Positions 1-5,417 are shown, counted from the first letter of the stretch. The stretch is DNA of 6,709 nucleotides from Promethearchaeota archaeon (GCA_030615235.1 JAUWZR010000144.1:1-6709); one strand, 5' to 3'. A program made the numbers and translations. Notes: generated by a model from the sequence alone, not told the origin.

Positions 1-171
1 ACCATTTTTTCTAATCAATGGGCTTGTAATCCTATTTTTAGCACTCACTTGATCAAACCTTTCTTTTCCCTTTAAACAAGCTCCTATAACTTCAGTAATA
101 AATATTCCATCGCTTTGAACGATGATATCGCCACATAGGAGCGAACAACCTGAACAAGTGAACCTTTTCAT
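1..171 (-). CDS. fwdB: Formylmethanofuran dehydrogenase subunit B, N-terminal part (cut by window edge)
   Basis: This is the catalytic molybdopterin/tungstopterin subunit of formylmethanofuran dehydrogenase, which interconverts CO2 and formylmethanofuran in the first step of the archaeal methyl branch of the Wood-Ljungdahl pathway. Only the first 57 codons are in the window; the frame is still open at base 1. The N-terminus reads MKRFTCSGCSLLCGDIIV, and Cys6, Cys9, Cys13 and Cys32 form the CxxCxxxC...C motif that binds the [4Fe-4S] cluster in this oxidoreductase family. The later ...ACLKG... and ...RITSPLIRKNG segments also fit FwdB. The metal-ligating Cys/Sec lies outside the window. The ATG at 171 is supported by GAGG (180-183, reading leftward) at normal spacing. 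The gene lies 35 nt behind the iron-sulfur protein gene on the same strand, so the two are probably co-transcribed. Another molybdopterin oxidoreductase is possible, but the spacing of the motifs favours FwdB. Confidence 0.85.
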   Translation of the reverse strand, partial: MKRFTCSGCSLLCGDIIVQSDGIFITEVIGACLKGKERFDQVSAKNRITSPLIRKNG

Positions 172-206
172 AACGAATTCCTCAATAAATTTTAGTAAAT
201 CAATAA

Positions 207-674
207 TTAAACATATTCAATCTTAACAGCTTCGCGAGGGCAATAGGTTTCACAAACGCGACACTCTCTCTCTCTTCCCCCCGATTCTAACCTTCTACAA
301 TGTTCAATTTTTAACAATTCACATTTTCCTCCAATTACTTGAAATAGTTGGTGCTCCTCAGGAGGATATTCTGGAGCTTTTCCACTTAGACTTGATGGGC
401 AGTATCTCGCGTTTACGGGACAAACAGTGACACAAATTCCACAACCATCGCAGAGATCTTCATCTAGTTTTATTTTTAGCTCCTTTTGTTGTCCTTCTTC
501 TGAACCAAGAATCTCTTTTAGTGTATCGTATTGTTTTTTATATTTTGGCTCTAAAAGCGGAGGACAATCGTCAACTTTAACTTTACCCTGCAATAAATCT
601 AAACTAAACGCCATACATGTAGGCTTTCCGCATTTTTTACAGTTGGTTTTTGGTAGAAATTTATACAATTCCAT
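207..674 (-). CDS. Iron-sulfur protein: FeS (PF04060-type) domain plus ferredoxin domain, linked to fwdB
   Basis: A 155-residue protein likely to carry electrons to or from the formylmethanofuran dehydrogenase encoded just downstream. Residues about 7-40 form an FeS domain of the type found at the N-terminus of the CO dehydrogenase/acetyl-CoA synthase corrinoid subunit: LPKTNCKKCGKPTC with Cys12, Cys15, Cys20 and Cys37. Residues about 68-155 form a ferredoxin part. Cys75, Cys78, Cys81 and Cys85 (followed by Pro) make one complete CxxCxxCxxxCP set. A second set ends in CRVCETYCP (Cys138, Cys141, Cys145), with Cys126 or Cys118 as a possible fourth ligand; Cys92 is extra. Between the sets is an unusually long insert, about 50 residues. 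No signal peptide or membrane segment is seen, so it is probably cytoplasmic. No clear Shine-Dalgarno site precedes the ATG; a TATA-like box about 32 nt upstream suggests a very short leader. It may be annotated as an FwdG-like subunit, but the FeS-domain fusion differs from the small methanogen FwdG, so I give no symbol. Confidence 0.88.
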   Translation of the reverse strand: MELYKFLPKTNCKKCGKPTCMAFSLDLLQGKVKVDDCPPLLEPKYKKQYDTLKEILGSEEGQQKELKIKLDEDLCDGCGICVTVCPVNARYCPSSLSGKAPEYPPEEHQLFQVIGGKCELLKIEHCRRLESGGRERECRVCETYCPREAVKIEYV

Positions 675-973
675 AAAGTTTTGAACTGGTAAATTAATTC
701 ACCTTATAAGTATAATTAATATAGAGTCTCACGAGTGAATAATATTTAGATACTTATTAATTTCTTTAGATTATTGAATATAAATTAATCCGCTCCTACT
801 GCTCATCTCAACCTATAGACGGAAATTTACATTACTGAATTCAAAAGATTAAAAGTAGAAAATGAAATTTTATCCCATTACACCACAAATATGGATGGCT
901 AATAAGCAAAAGCTCAAAGAACTTGGATTCTAATTAAAAAATAATTTTGATCCTTCATTTTTTTTTTATTTTG
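675..973. other. Gene-poor spacer between fwd unit and MinD remnant
   Basis: No frame of useful length is present on either strand. The left end holds the putative fwd-unit promoter. The only small frame noted is 24 codons at 862-933 on the plus strand (MKFYPITPQIWMANKQKLKE, then LGF and stop). It has no clear ribosome site and may be noise or a gene remnant. A plus-strand T-run at 956-967 does not follow any recognisable plus-strand gene. No tRNA-like structure was seen. Confidence 0.6.
701..710 (-). promoter_or_regulatory. Putative archaeal TATA box for the iron-sulfur protein/fwdB unit
   Basis: Read on the minus strand this is CTTATAAGGT, centred about 32 nt upstream of the ATG at 674. 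With the usual archaeal TATA-to-start distance of about 25 nt, the transcript would begin only a few bases ahead of the ATG. That agrees with the lack of a Shine-Dalgarno site there. The AT-rich background makes chance matches common. Confidence 0.4.
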
Positions 974-1333
974 TTATAATTTTGAGAGAATGTACTTTAA
1001 TTTTGTGTATATCTTGTTGATTGCCTGACTGGCTACTGATTCCGGGGCATAATCTACAACAGGCTCTGCGTAAGACATTGCTTCCGGTATTGACAGGTCG
1101 AAGTTAATTCTGCCTAAAATTTCATGATTCGCTTTTTTAAAATATTTGTTTAATTGCTTTTGAGATGCGCTTATTAAATCTGCTTTATTTATAACAATCC
1201 CGAAAGGTATGTTAAACTGGTTAACCATTTCAAGTGCTCGTTTTAGATCGTGTAATCCTGAAGGCGTTGGCATTTTTATTGCCGATAACCCCATTGAAAA
1301 AGAAATCGAGGGAAAGTGCCAGCATTGTATCAC
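974..1333 (-). pseudogene. C-terminal half of a MinD-type P-loop ATPase (ferredoxin-containing family), N-terminal half missing
   Basis: From about base 1273 leftward the frame matches the C-terminal part of the MinD-superfamily ATPases that carry an inserted ferredoxin domain. Family hallmarks are PTPSGLHDLKRALEMV, then NIPFGIVINKADL, then a GRI.FD..IPEA segment, and EPVVDY with a helical tail ending at the stop (974-976). Intact relatives have about 280-300 residues; here only about 100 are recognisable. The Walker A loop, switch residues and inserted Cys-rich ferredoxin domain are absent. I followed all three minus-strand frames through 1270-1570 and found neither a GKGGxGKT motif nor a cysteine cluster. 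In-frame sequence ahead of the match runs back to a TAA near 1420 and does not resemble the family. The GTG at 1333 has no Shine-Dalgarno site. It could not bind or hydrolyse ATP, so decay by 5' deletion or replacement is the simplest reading; an assembly break is the alternative. Neighbouring NifX and Mrp genes suggest it once belonged to the same system. Confidence 0.7.
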
Positions 1334-1521
1334 TTGCGAGAGATCTATTAATTGGTCTGCGTTTTCAGACCATTGGTAATTTCGGGATTTATGTGTTAAT
1401 TTTCTCTCATATTATATTATGAATTGGCATAGAAATAATTTATAAAGGATCCAAAGATTGCTTTTTAATAATCTTTATATTTTTAGTTAATTATTCAAGT
1501 CTATAACCACATATCTAATAA

Positions 1522-1531
1522 AATATAAATT
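1522..1531 (+). promoter_or_regulatory. Putative TATA box for the first NifX-like gene
   Basis: AATATAAATT lies about 45 nt ahead of the ATG at 1571, which would give a leader of about 18 nt containing GAGG at 1557-1560. The placement is sensible, but the surroundings are very AT-rich. Confidence 0.35.
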
Positions 1532-1570
1532 AAATTAATTTTAAGATTAGTATATAGAGGTTATGCTAAA

Positions 1571-1957
1571 ATGGAAATAATAGCAATACCGAGCCATAGG
1601 AAGGGAGGATTAAATGAAATAGTCCACCCCAAATTTGGAAGATGCGACAGTTTTACTTTCATTACATTAGATAATAATGAAATTTCGCAAGTTAAAGTAA
1701 TTGAAAATTCTGCGGCTGATGAATCCCGAAGTGCGGGAAATCTAGCAGCTAGAATTATTAGATATAATCACGCCGAAAAGCTGATTGTTAGCAAATTGGG
1801 GCCAAATGCTTCCATGGCACTAAATTCATTAAAGATTAAAACATTCCGCGCTCCTTCTAGAAAAATACTTGTAAAAGATTTATTAGCTCTTTACTTAAAA
1901 GGAAAATTAAAAATTACTTCGTCAAAGGATCTTATAATTGATAAGGATCTAGAGTAA
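1571..1957 (+). CDS. NifX/MTH1175-like dinitrogenase iron-molybdenum cofactor domain protein
   Basis: A 128-residue protein of the small stand-alone NifX/NafY/MTH1175 fold, whose members bind metal-sulfur cofactors or their precursors. It begins MEIIAIPSHRKGG and has the family segment HPKFGRCDSFTFI at residues 19-31, where Cys25 is the only cysteine. The second half follows the family pattern SAGNLAARII...KLIVSKLGPNAS...LKIKTFRA (about 54-94), equivalent to the usual 'GxxGPNAxxxLxxxGIkvy' stretch. The last 20 residues are a charged tail. It lacks the HGGC-type motif that the second copy (minus strand, 3181-3564) carries, so the two paralogues probably differ in cofactor binding. The ATG at 1571 is preceded by GAGG with about 10 nt spacing. 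An overlapping ATG at 1563 is in another frame. Nothing suggests nitrogen fixation: no nitrogenase genes are present. Its role in metal-cluster carriage is inferred from family and neighbours. Confidence 0.82.
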   Translation: MEIIAIPSHRKGGLNEIVHPKFGRCDSFTFITLDNNEISQVKVIENSAADESRSAGNLAARIIRYNHAEKLIVSKLGPNASMALNSLKIKTFRAPSRKILVKDLLALYLKGKLKITSSKDLIIDKDLE

Positions 1958-2279
1958 ACTATTCTCTTTTGTGGAATTTTTTTAGATTGTTCATTTTTTT
2001 GAAATCTGTTCTTTTCTCTTAGAAAACATTATTGGAGGATATTTTGCAATATTTATAAATAAAATATTTATGTTATTGAATGATTATAAGAATAATTATT
2101 CATAATATGATTTTAATTTTATAATTATACTTGGATAAATTTAACTTAAATATAATTGAAAGTATGTAAGTCTTTTCAAAATATTAGCGATAAATTAAAG
2201 GAGATAATTATACCTTTAAAATTATTAGATTAAATTAAAAAATTTAATAACAAATGACAATTGAAAAAGTGAATAAATT
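1958..2279. other. AT-rich intergenic region ahead of the Mrp gene, with orphan ribosome-site-like motifs
   Basis: After the terminator this stretch has no frame longer than about a dozen codons behind a usable start. Two good Shine-Dalgarno-like sequences, GGAGG at 2034-2038 and AAAGGAG at 2197-2203, lead only to tiny frames (4 and at most 8 codons). It may hold the promoter and leader of the Mrp gene; AATTTAATAA around 2240-2249 is a weak TATA candidate. No tRNA or strong repeat was seen. Confidence 0.5.
1977..2007 (+). terminator. T-tract terminator with small hairpin after the first NifX-like gene
   Basis: Two runs of seven T (1977-1983 and 1994-2000) follow the stop codon within 45 nt, typical of archaeal termination. 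An imperfect stem pairs AGAT..TTCA (1984-1993) with TGAAATCT (2000-2007). It implies that the NifX-like gene and the downstream Mrp gene are transcribed separately. Confidence 0.5.
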
Positions 2280-3152
2280 ATGGGAGAAGATGGAATACCT
2301 GATATCGATTTAAAAGAAACAGTGAACCAAGGCAAACAAGAGGTATTGGACCAGCAAATGGTGAATATTCGTAGTAATATGTCTAAAATTAAACACAAGA
2401 TTATAATCATATCAGGGAAGGGAGGAGTGGGTAAAACAACTGTAGCAATAAACCTTGCTATGAGTTTAGCAAGTGTAGGTTTACGCGTAGGGATATTAGA
2501 TGTAGACATAACGGGCCCGAATGTAAATAAGATGTTAGGTATTGACCCTAATGTTAGACCTCGAGTTGACCTAGACGCAAAGAAGTTCTACCCAGTTATT
2601 GGTCCGTTAAACACGAAAGTCGTTAGTATGGCTTTTTTGATGCAAGATATGGATACTCCAGTAATTTGGCGAGGTCCAATGAAAATGTCAGCTGTAAGAC
2701 AATTTTTGGGAGAAGCAAATTGGGGAGACCTTGATTACTTAATCTGCGATTTGCCTCCTGGCACTTCTGATGAAACACTTGATATTTTACAGCTCATCCC
2801 CGACGAGAATGTAGTTGTTGTATCCACGCCGCAAGAAGTTGCGCTTATGGACGCTCGAAAAACAATTGTAATGGCAAAAACAATGGAAAGACATGTCCTT
2901 GGGATAATTGAAAATATGTCTGGGTTTAAATGTCCTCATTGTAGCGAATATATTGATCTTTACCCTCCTGGTGGCGCAGAAAAGGCTTCCAAAGATTTTA
3001 ATATAAAATTTTTAGGACAAATTCCTTTTGAGGTCGAAGTTAGTCAACAAGGAGATCGGGGTTTACCATTTATATTAAAATACCCTGAAAGCGAAAGTAC
3101 TAAGGCATTCAAAGCAGCTGTAGCTAAAATAAGGGAAGAATTAGAAAAATAA
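2280..3152 (+). CDS. Mrp/NBP35/ApbC-family iron-sulfur cluster carrier ATPase
   Basis: A 290-residue cytoplasmic P-loop ATPase of the Mrp/NBP35 family, dimers of which hold a labile [4Fe-4S] cluster and pass it to apo-proteins. After a 40-residue charged leader, the deviant Walker A loop SGKGGVGKTT is at 45-54, the LDVDITGPN segment at 73-81, WRGPMKMSA at 130-138, CDLPPGTSDETLDIL (Walker B/switch region) at 156-170 and STPQEVALMDARK at 182-194. The cluster-binding CPHC is at 218-221 within NMSGFKCPHC, followed by the family's PPGGAEKAS. Length is normal for archaeal Mrp. It lacks the N-terminal four-cysteine ferredoxin motif of eukaryotic NBP35 and the bacterial MIP18-like domain. A TAA at 2274-2276 blocks any in-frame extension, so the ATG at 2280 is the first possible start; only a weak GTGA precedes it. 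Flanking NifX-like genes suggest metal-cluster assembly as the local task, though the enzyme could serve the whole cell. Confidence 0.93.
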   Translation: MGEDGIPDIDLKETVNQGKQEVLDQQMVNIRSNMSKIKHKIIIISGKGGVGKTTVAINLAMSLASVGLRVGILDVDITGPNVNKMLGIDPNVRPRVDLDAKKFYPVIGPLNTKVVSMAFLMQDMDTPVIWRGPMKMSAVRQFLGEANWGDLDYLICDLPPGTSDETLDILQLIPDENVVVVSTPQEVALMDARKTIVMAKTMERHVLGIIENMSGFKCPHCSEYIDLYPPGGAEKASKDFNIKFLGQIPFEVEVSQQGDRGLPFILKYPESESTKAFKAAVAKIREELEK

Positions 3153-3174
3153 TTTTTTTATAATTTTTTATTTT
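3153..3174 (+). terminator. T-rich terminator after the Mrp gene
   Basis: Starting directly after the stop codon there are T runs at 3153-3159, 3164-3169 and 3171-3174, a typical archaeal T-tract terminator. The opposite strand is A-rich here, so it would not stop the converging NifX-like transcript, which may run into the 3' end of the Mrp gene as antisense RNA. Confidence 0.55.
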
Positions 3175-3180
3175 GATTTC

Positions 3181-3564
3181 TTAATGGCAGTTATGATCTG
3201 AGCTACCGCTACCTGCGCATATTGGCTCATTTAACGATTGCAAATTACCTTGTAAAAATAGTTGGATATTCTCAGACAGAGTTCCCTTTACCCCTTTAAA
3301 TAATCCAATTCCATAGTGAGTGAACCCTGCATATGGTCGTCCACCTATTCCTCCTACAATCATGTCTGTTACACTTCTTTGTTTCATATTATTAACTGGT
3401 TCCATACAACCCGCATGCCCATTATTTTGCAAAGAAAATAACTTTTTTACGTTTTTTTCTTCGTCAATTTCGATTCCTACGAAATAACGACAATGACCAA
3501 AATGATCTGATATTGTATCGGATAGTTCTGGTCCATCGGAAGGAATTCCTATAACTTTATTCAT
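3181..3564 (-). CDS. NifX/MTH1175-like protein with Cys/His metal-binding motifs
   Basis: A 127-residue second copy of the NifX/MTH1175 fold, of the sort encoded beside MinD and Mrp ATPases in many anaerobes. It opens MNKVIGIPSDG, carries DHFGHCRYFVGIEID at 20-34 (Cys25), the family's HAGCMEPV at 50-57 (His50, Cys53), the MIVGGIGGRPYAGF glycine-rich stretch at 68-81, and a C-terminal tail with Cys116 and DHNCH at 123-127. The Cys and His residues are good candidates for metal or metal-sulfide ligands. This copy is therefore the more likely metal carrier of the two paralogues in the window. Its stop codon lies 28 nt from that of the Mrp gene, in convergent orientation. The start at 3564 has AAGTGGAAA just upstream, a weak ribosome site, and a TATA-like box at suitable distance. 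No signal peptide is seen. The precise metal is unknown; iron, molybdenum or copper clusters are all known or proposed in the family. Confidence 0.87.
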   Translation of the reverse strand: MNKVIGIPSDGPELSDTISDHFGHCRYFVGIEIDEEKNVKKLFSLQNNGHAGCMEPVNNMKQRSVTDMIVGGIGGRPYAGFTHYGIGLFKGVKGTLSENIQLFLQGNLQSLNEPICAGSGSSDHNCH

Positions 3565-3611
3565 TTATTTCCACTTTCATTATTAGTGTATGTTAATTGA
3601 ATAGGTATTCA

Positions 3612-3624
3612 TTAAAATATAAAG
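3612..3624 (-). promoter_or_regulatory. Putative TATA box for the minus-strand NifX-like gene
   Basis: On the minus strand this reads CTTTATATTTTAA, about 55 nt upstream of the ATG at 3564. That would give a leader of roughly 28 nt. Chance occurrence in AT-rich DNA cannot be excluded. Confidence 0.4.
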
Positions 3625-3782
3625 TTGTCGATTATAAAAGATCAAGTCTTTGTCTGTGAAGAAAAATTAACAATATGCAATAACCGACAAAAAGTTAAAA
3701 GTCATTAAAGTCCTATGAAATCTGGGAATATATATCACCATATTATAAAAGCTGATAAATAATAAAAAATTTAAACAAATAA

Positions 3783-3795
3783 GTATATATTTTTA
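3783..3795 (+). promoter_or_regulatory. Putative TATA box for the longin/roadblock-like gene
   Basis: GTATATATTTTTA is centred about 65 nt ahead of the proposed ATT start at 3852. Transcription would begin near 3812-3816, leaving a leader of about 38 nt that includes the AAAGGT motif at 3838-3843. Confidence 0.4.
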
Positions 3796-3851
3796 TTAAT
3801 CAATTGGAGAATTTGAAAATCTTCATAATAACAGAGTAAAGGTAATCTAAA

Positions 3852-4343
3852 ATTAACTCAATTCAAAAATCAGATGTTTCAAAGCTTTTAAAAGGGATTG
3901 TAATTTGTAAAGAAACTGGTATATATTTATTAGATCTCATTTTGGATTCTGAAATTAATCCTATGTTGCTCTCATCGTTTGTAGGGGCGTTGTCCTTATT
4001 TGGATCGGAAAGTCTGGGAAAGATTGAAGAAATTACAATTAAAGGTTTGTCCATTCAGATGATTATTGTGAATAAATTTGATCTGGTTTTAATTGCGATA
4101 ATGGATAAAGATTTTGTCAAAGAAGATATGAGAGAAGAAGCAGAAAAAGCACTCGACATGTTTTATCACCTATACCAAAACGAAATCAGCGATTCTACCG
4201 ATGTTTCTCAGTTTGAATCTTTTAAAAAAATCTTATATAACCAAATTGTTGAGTACTTTAACCGAGTTAATGGTGAAAACACTCAAACAGAAATTCGAGA
4301 CTTTGGATTTTTCACTGAAGCAATCGCAAAATCGAGAGACTAA
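3852..4343 (+). CDS. Small longin/roadblock-like domain protein, apparent ATT start
   Basis: A protein of about 163 residues resembling the small longin/roadblock-type proteins common in Asgard archaea, where such folds are thought to regulate small GTPases. That assignment is from pattern recall. The conserved core runs LLKGIVICKETGIYLLDLIL (two strands), then the INPMLLSSFVGALSLFGSES helix, then IEEITIKGLSIQMII and FDLVLIAIMDKDF strands and a long acidic C-terminal helix region. The core begins near base 3888, yet between the in-frame TAA at 3843-3845 and base 3942 there is no ATG, GTG or TTG. Starting at the TTG (3942) would remove both first strands. ATT at 3852 lies 8 nt behind AAAGGT (3838-3843), good ribosome-site spacing, so I place the start there. 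Alternatives are a base error or frameshift upstream. There are only two charged clusters and no membrane segment, signal peptide or zinc motif. It converges with the DUF89 gene, 34 nt apart, and no partner GTPase is in the window. Confidence 0.6.
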   Translation: MNSIQKSDVSKLLKGIVICKETGIYLLDLILDSEINPMLLSSFVGALSLFGSESLGKIEEITIKGLSIQMIIVNKFDLVLIAIMDKDFVKEDMREEAEKALDMFYHLYQNEISDSTDVSQFESFKKILYNQIVEYFNRVNGENTQTEIRDFGFFTEAIAKSRD

Positions 4344-4356
4344 TAAAATCAACGAC

Positions 4357-4363
4357 TTTTTTT
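4357..4363 (+). terminator. T-tract terminator after the longin-like gene
   Basis: A run of seven T begins 13 nt after the TAA stop (4341-4343), in the short gap between the two convergent genes. Confidence 0.4.
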
Positions 4364-4377
4364 GTCATTCTATACCT

Positions 4378-5262
4378 TCAAAAATTCTCCGTCTTTCTCT
4401 TAAAAATGATATTTCCTTCTTTAACGGAAAACAACCTTTCCATCAATGAACATTTAGCTTTTAGTAAGTAATAAACTTCTTTATCTGGTATTTCCATACC
4501 GTATAAGCTTTCGAAATTACCTTGACCTTTTGATAAAATCACGCCATCCTTTAGAAAAAAGTGCTTCTTGAACTCATCTGTGGTTGTTGGAAGGTCAATA
4601 CCCGGTGTGCTACTTGCTTCTATGACTTGAACTATATCTGTTAAACCAACGAATTTTGCATCTTCCAAGGTTGCGTCGTTGATAATTGGGGCTGATCGAA
4701 CCGAACATGTAATTTCGAGATCTGGAAAAGTTTTAAGCATAGTTTCTACCAATAACTTATCAAATACAATCTCCCCGGCATTATCTAGTAAAATCAGTAA
4801 GTGGCCAGTATCCAGAAGTGACTGTTTAAATGTTTCGTAATCGTTTATCGCTAATTTGTCTGGTGTAAAATTTTTAATATCGTGTATAAAATCAATTTTA
4901 TGATTGGTGCCTAAATCTATCGTATTTCCAAGAGCAGCAACAACAATAGCTTCAAATAAAGGATCTTCAGCGCTCTTAACTATCTTTTTAGCCTCATCGT
5001 AGAATTGTAAAGCTAATTGATTATGTTGTTTCTTTATTGAAGCGTAGGGATCGTTTACACCTAATGCCTCAGCGACAAGGTTATATGCTACTTTACCGAT
5101 TATCGGAGATACTCTTTTTTCTAAATCAAAACTAATGAGATATTCCATTAACTTCTTCTGAGTATCTATAATTATCTCACGGGATATATCAGGTTTCAAC
5201 AATCTAAATGCTCGCAACACTTGATTAAGAAGACATGGTATACATTCGGGTTCTAAGTGCAT
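4378..5262 (-). CDS. DUF89/ARMT1-like damage-control phosphatase
   Basis: A 294-residue protein of the DUF89 (ARMT1-like) family, metal-dependent phosphatases proposed to remove damaged or excess sugar-phosphate metabolites. It looks like the archaeal stand-alone subfamily (AF1104/PH1575 type). It starts MHLEPECIPCLLNQ, with the family's N-terminal CxxC at Cys7 and Cys10. It also has FEAIVVAALGNTIDLG at 103-118, the active-site LLILLDNAGEIVFDK at 155-169 (Asp160-Asn161), VRSAPIINDATLEDA at 188-202 (Asn195-Asp196) and the ligand-binding SKGQGNFESL at 244-253. All expected metal and phosphate contacts appear present, and the length is typical, so the enzyme is probably active. The substrate cannot be told from sequence. 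No signal peptide. The ATG at 5262 has only a weak GAGATAGAG ribosome site. It is divergent from the transporter gene (155 nt between starts), so a shared control region is possible, and a link to sugar metabolism is conceivable but not shown. Confidence 0.85.
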   Translation of the reverse strand: MHLEPECIPCLLNQVLRAFRLLKPDISREIIIDTQKKLMEYLISFDLEKRVSPIIGKVAYNLVAEALGVNDPYASIKKQHNQLALQFYDEAKKIVKSAEDPLFEAIVVAALGNTIDLGTNHKIDFIHDIKNFTPDKLAINDYETFKQSLLDTGHLLILLDNAGEIVFDKLLVETMLKTFPDLEITCSVRSAPIINDATLEDAKFVGLTDIVQVIEASSTPGIDLPTTTDEFKKHFFLKDGVILSKGQGNFESLYGMEIPDKEVYYLLKAKCSLMERLFSVKEGNIIFKRKTENF

Positions 5263-5305
5263 TTCTCTATCTCTTTTTAGTCTTATGATAAGAAAAAATT
5301 TAGAA

Positions 5306-5317
5306 AAATTATAAATC
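5306..5317 (-). promoter_or_regulatory. Putative TATA box for the DUF89 gene
   Basis: On the minus strand this reads GATTTATAATTT, about 50 nt upstream of the ATG at 5262, giving a leader of about 22 nt. It lies in the divergent spacer shared with the transporter gene. Confidence 0.4.
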
Positions 5318-5347
5318 CTTTTAATTATGGTGAGAAAAAAGAAAGAA

Positions 5348-5381
5348 TTTTATATAACAAAAGAAAATTATTGTATATTAT
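5348..5381 (+). promoter_or_regulatory. Putative TATA boxes for the MFS transporter gene
   Basis: Two candidates are present: TTTATATAAC at 5348-5357 (leader about 38 nt) and TGTATATTAT at 5372-5381 (leader about 15 nt). Both face the transporter start at 5418; the sequence does not decide between them. Confidence 0.35.
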
Positions 5382-5417
5382 CAATAAAATCTACTTTAAA
5401 ATAAAAATGTGATAAAA

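Noticed and set aside
427..684. Plus-strand open frame of 85 codons
   Set aside because: It lies opposite the well-supported iron-sulfur protein gene; its product is Ser/Phe-rich and resembles no family, as expected for an antisense shadow.
1234..1422. Plus-strand open frame of 62 codons over the break region of the MinD remnant
   Set aside because: No ribosome site or recognisable domain; half of it is antisense to the conserved MinD segment.
1571..1957. Evidence for nitrogen fixation from the NifX-like domain
   Set aside because: The domain is widespread in organisms without nitrogenase, and no nif structural or nifB-like gene is present in the window.
2254..2313. ATG at 2254 as an upstream start for the Mrp gene
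   Set aside because: It is in a different frame and stops after 19 codons; an in-frame TAA at 2274-2276 precedes the Mrp ATG.
2225..2509. Minus-strand open frame of 94 codons
   Set aside because: Antisense to the start of the Mrp gene, including its Walker A loop; no family resemblance.
3625..3690. Inverted repeat TTGTCG / CGACAA in the spacer upstream of the minus-strand NifX-like gene
   Set aside because: Only 6 bp arms about 54 nt apart; expected by chance and not linked to any recognised operator.
3600..3850. tRNA or structured RNA in the spacer
   Set aside because: No cloverleaf, T-loop motif or long stem could be found; the only hairpin (AAAGA..TCTTT near 3637-3651) is 5 bp.
3863..4054. 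Minus-strand open frame of 63 codons
   Set aside because: Antisense to the longin-like gene, whose frame shows clear domain-like alternation of strands and helix.
4201..4449. Plus-strand frame of 82 codons overlapping the end of the longin-like gene
   Set aside because: It lies in another frame, has no ribosome site, and runs antisense into the DUF89 gene.
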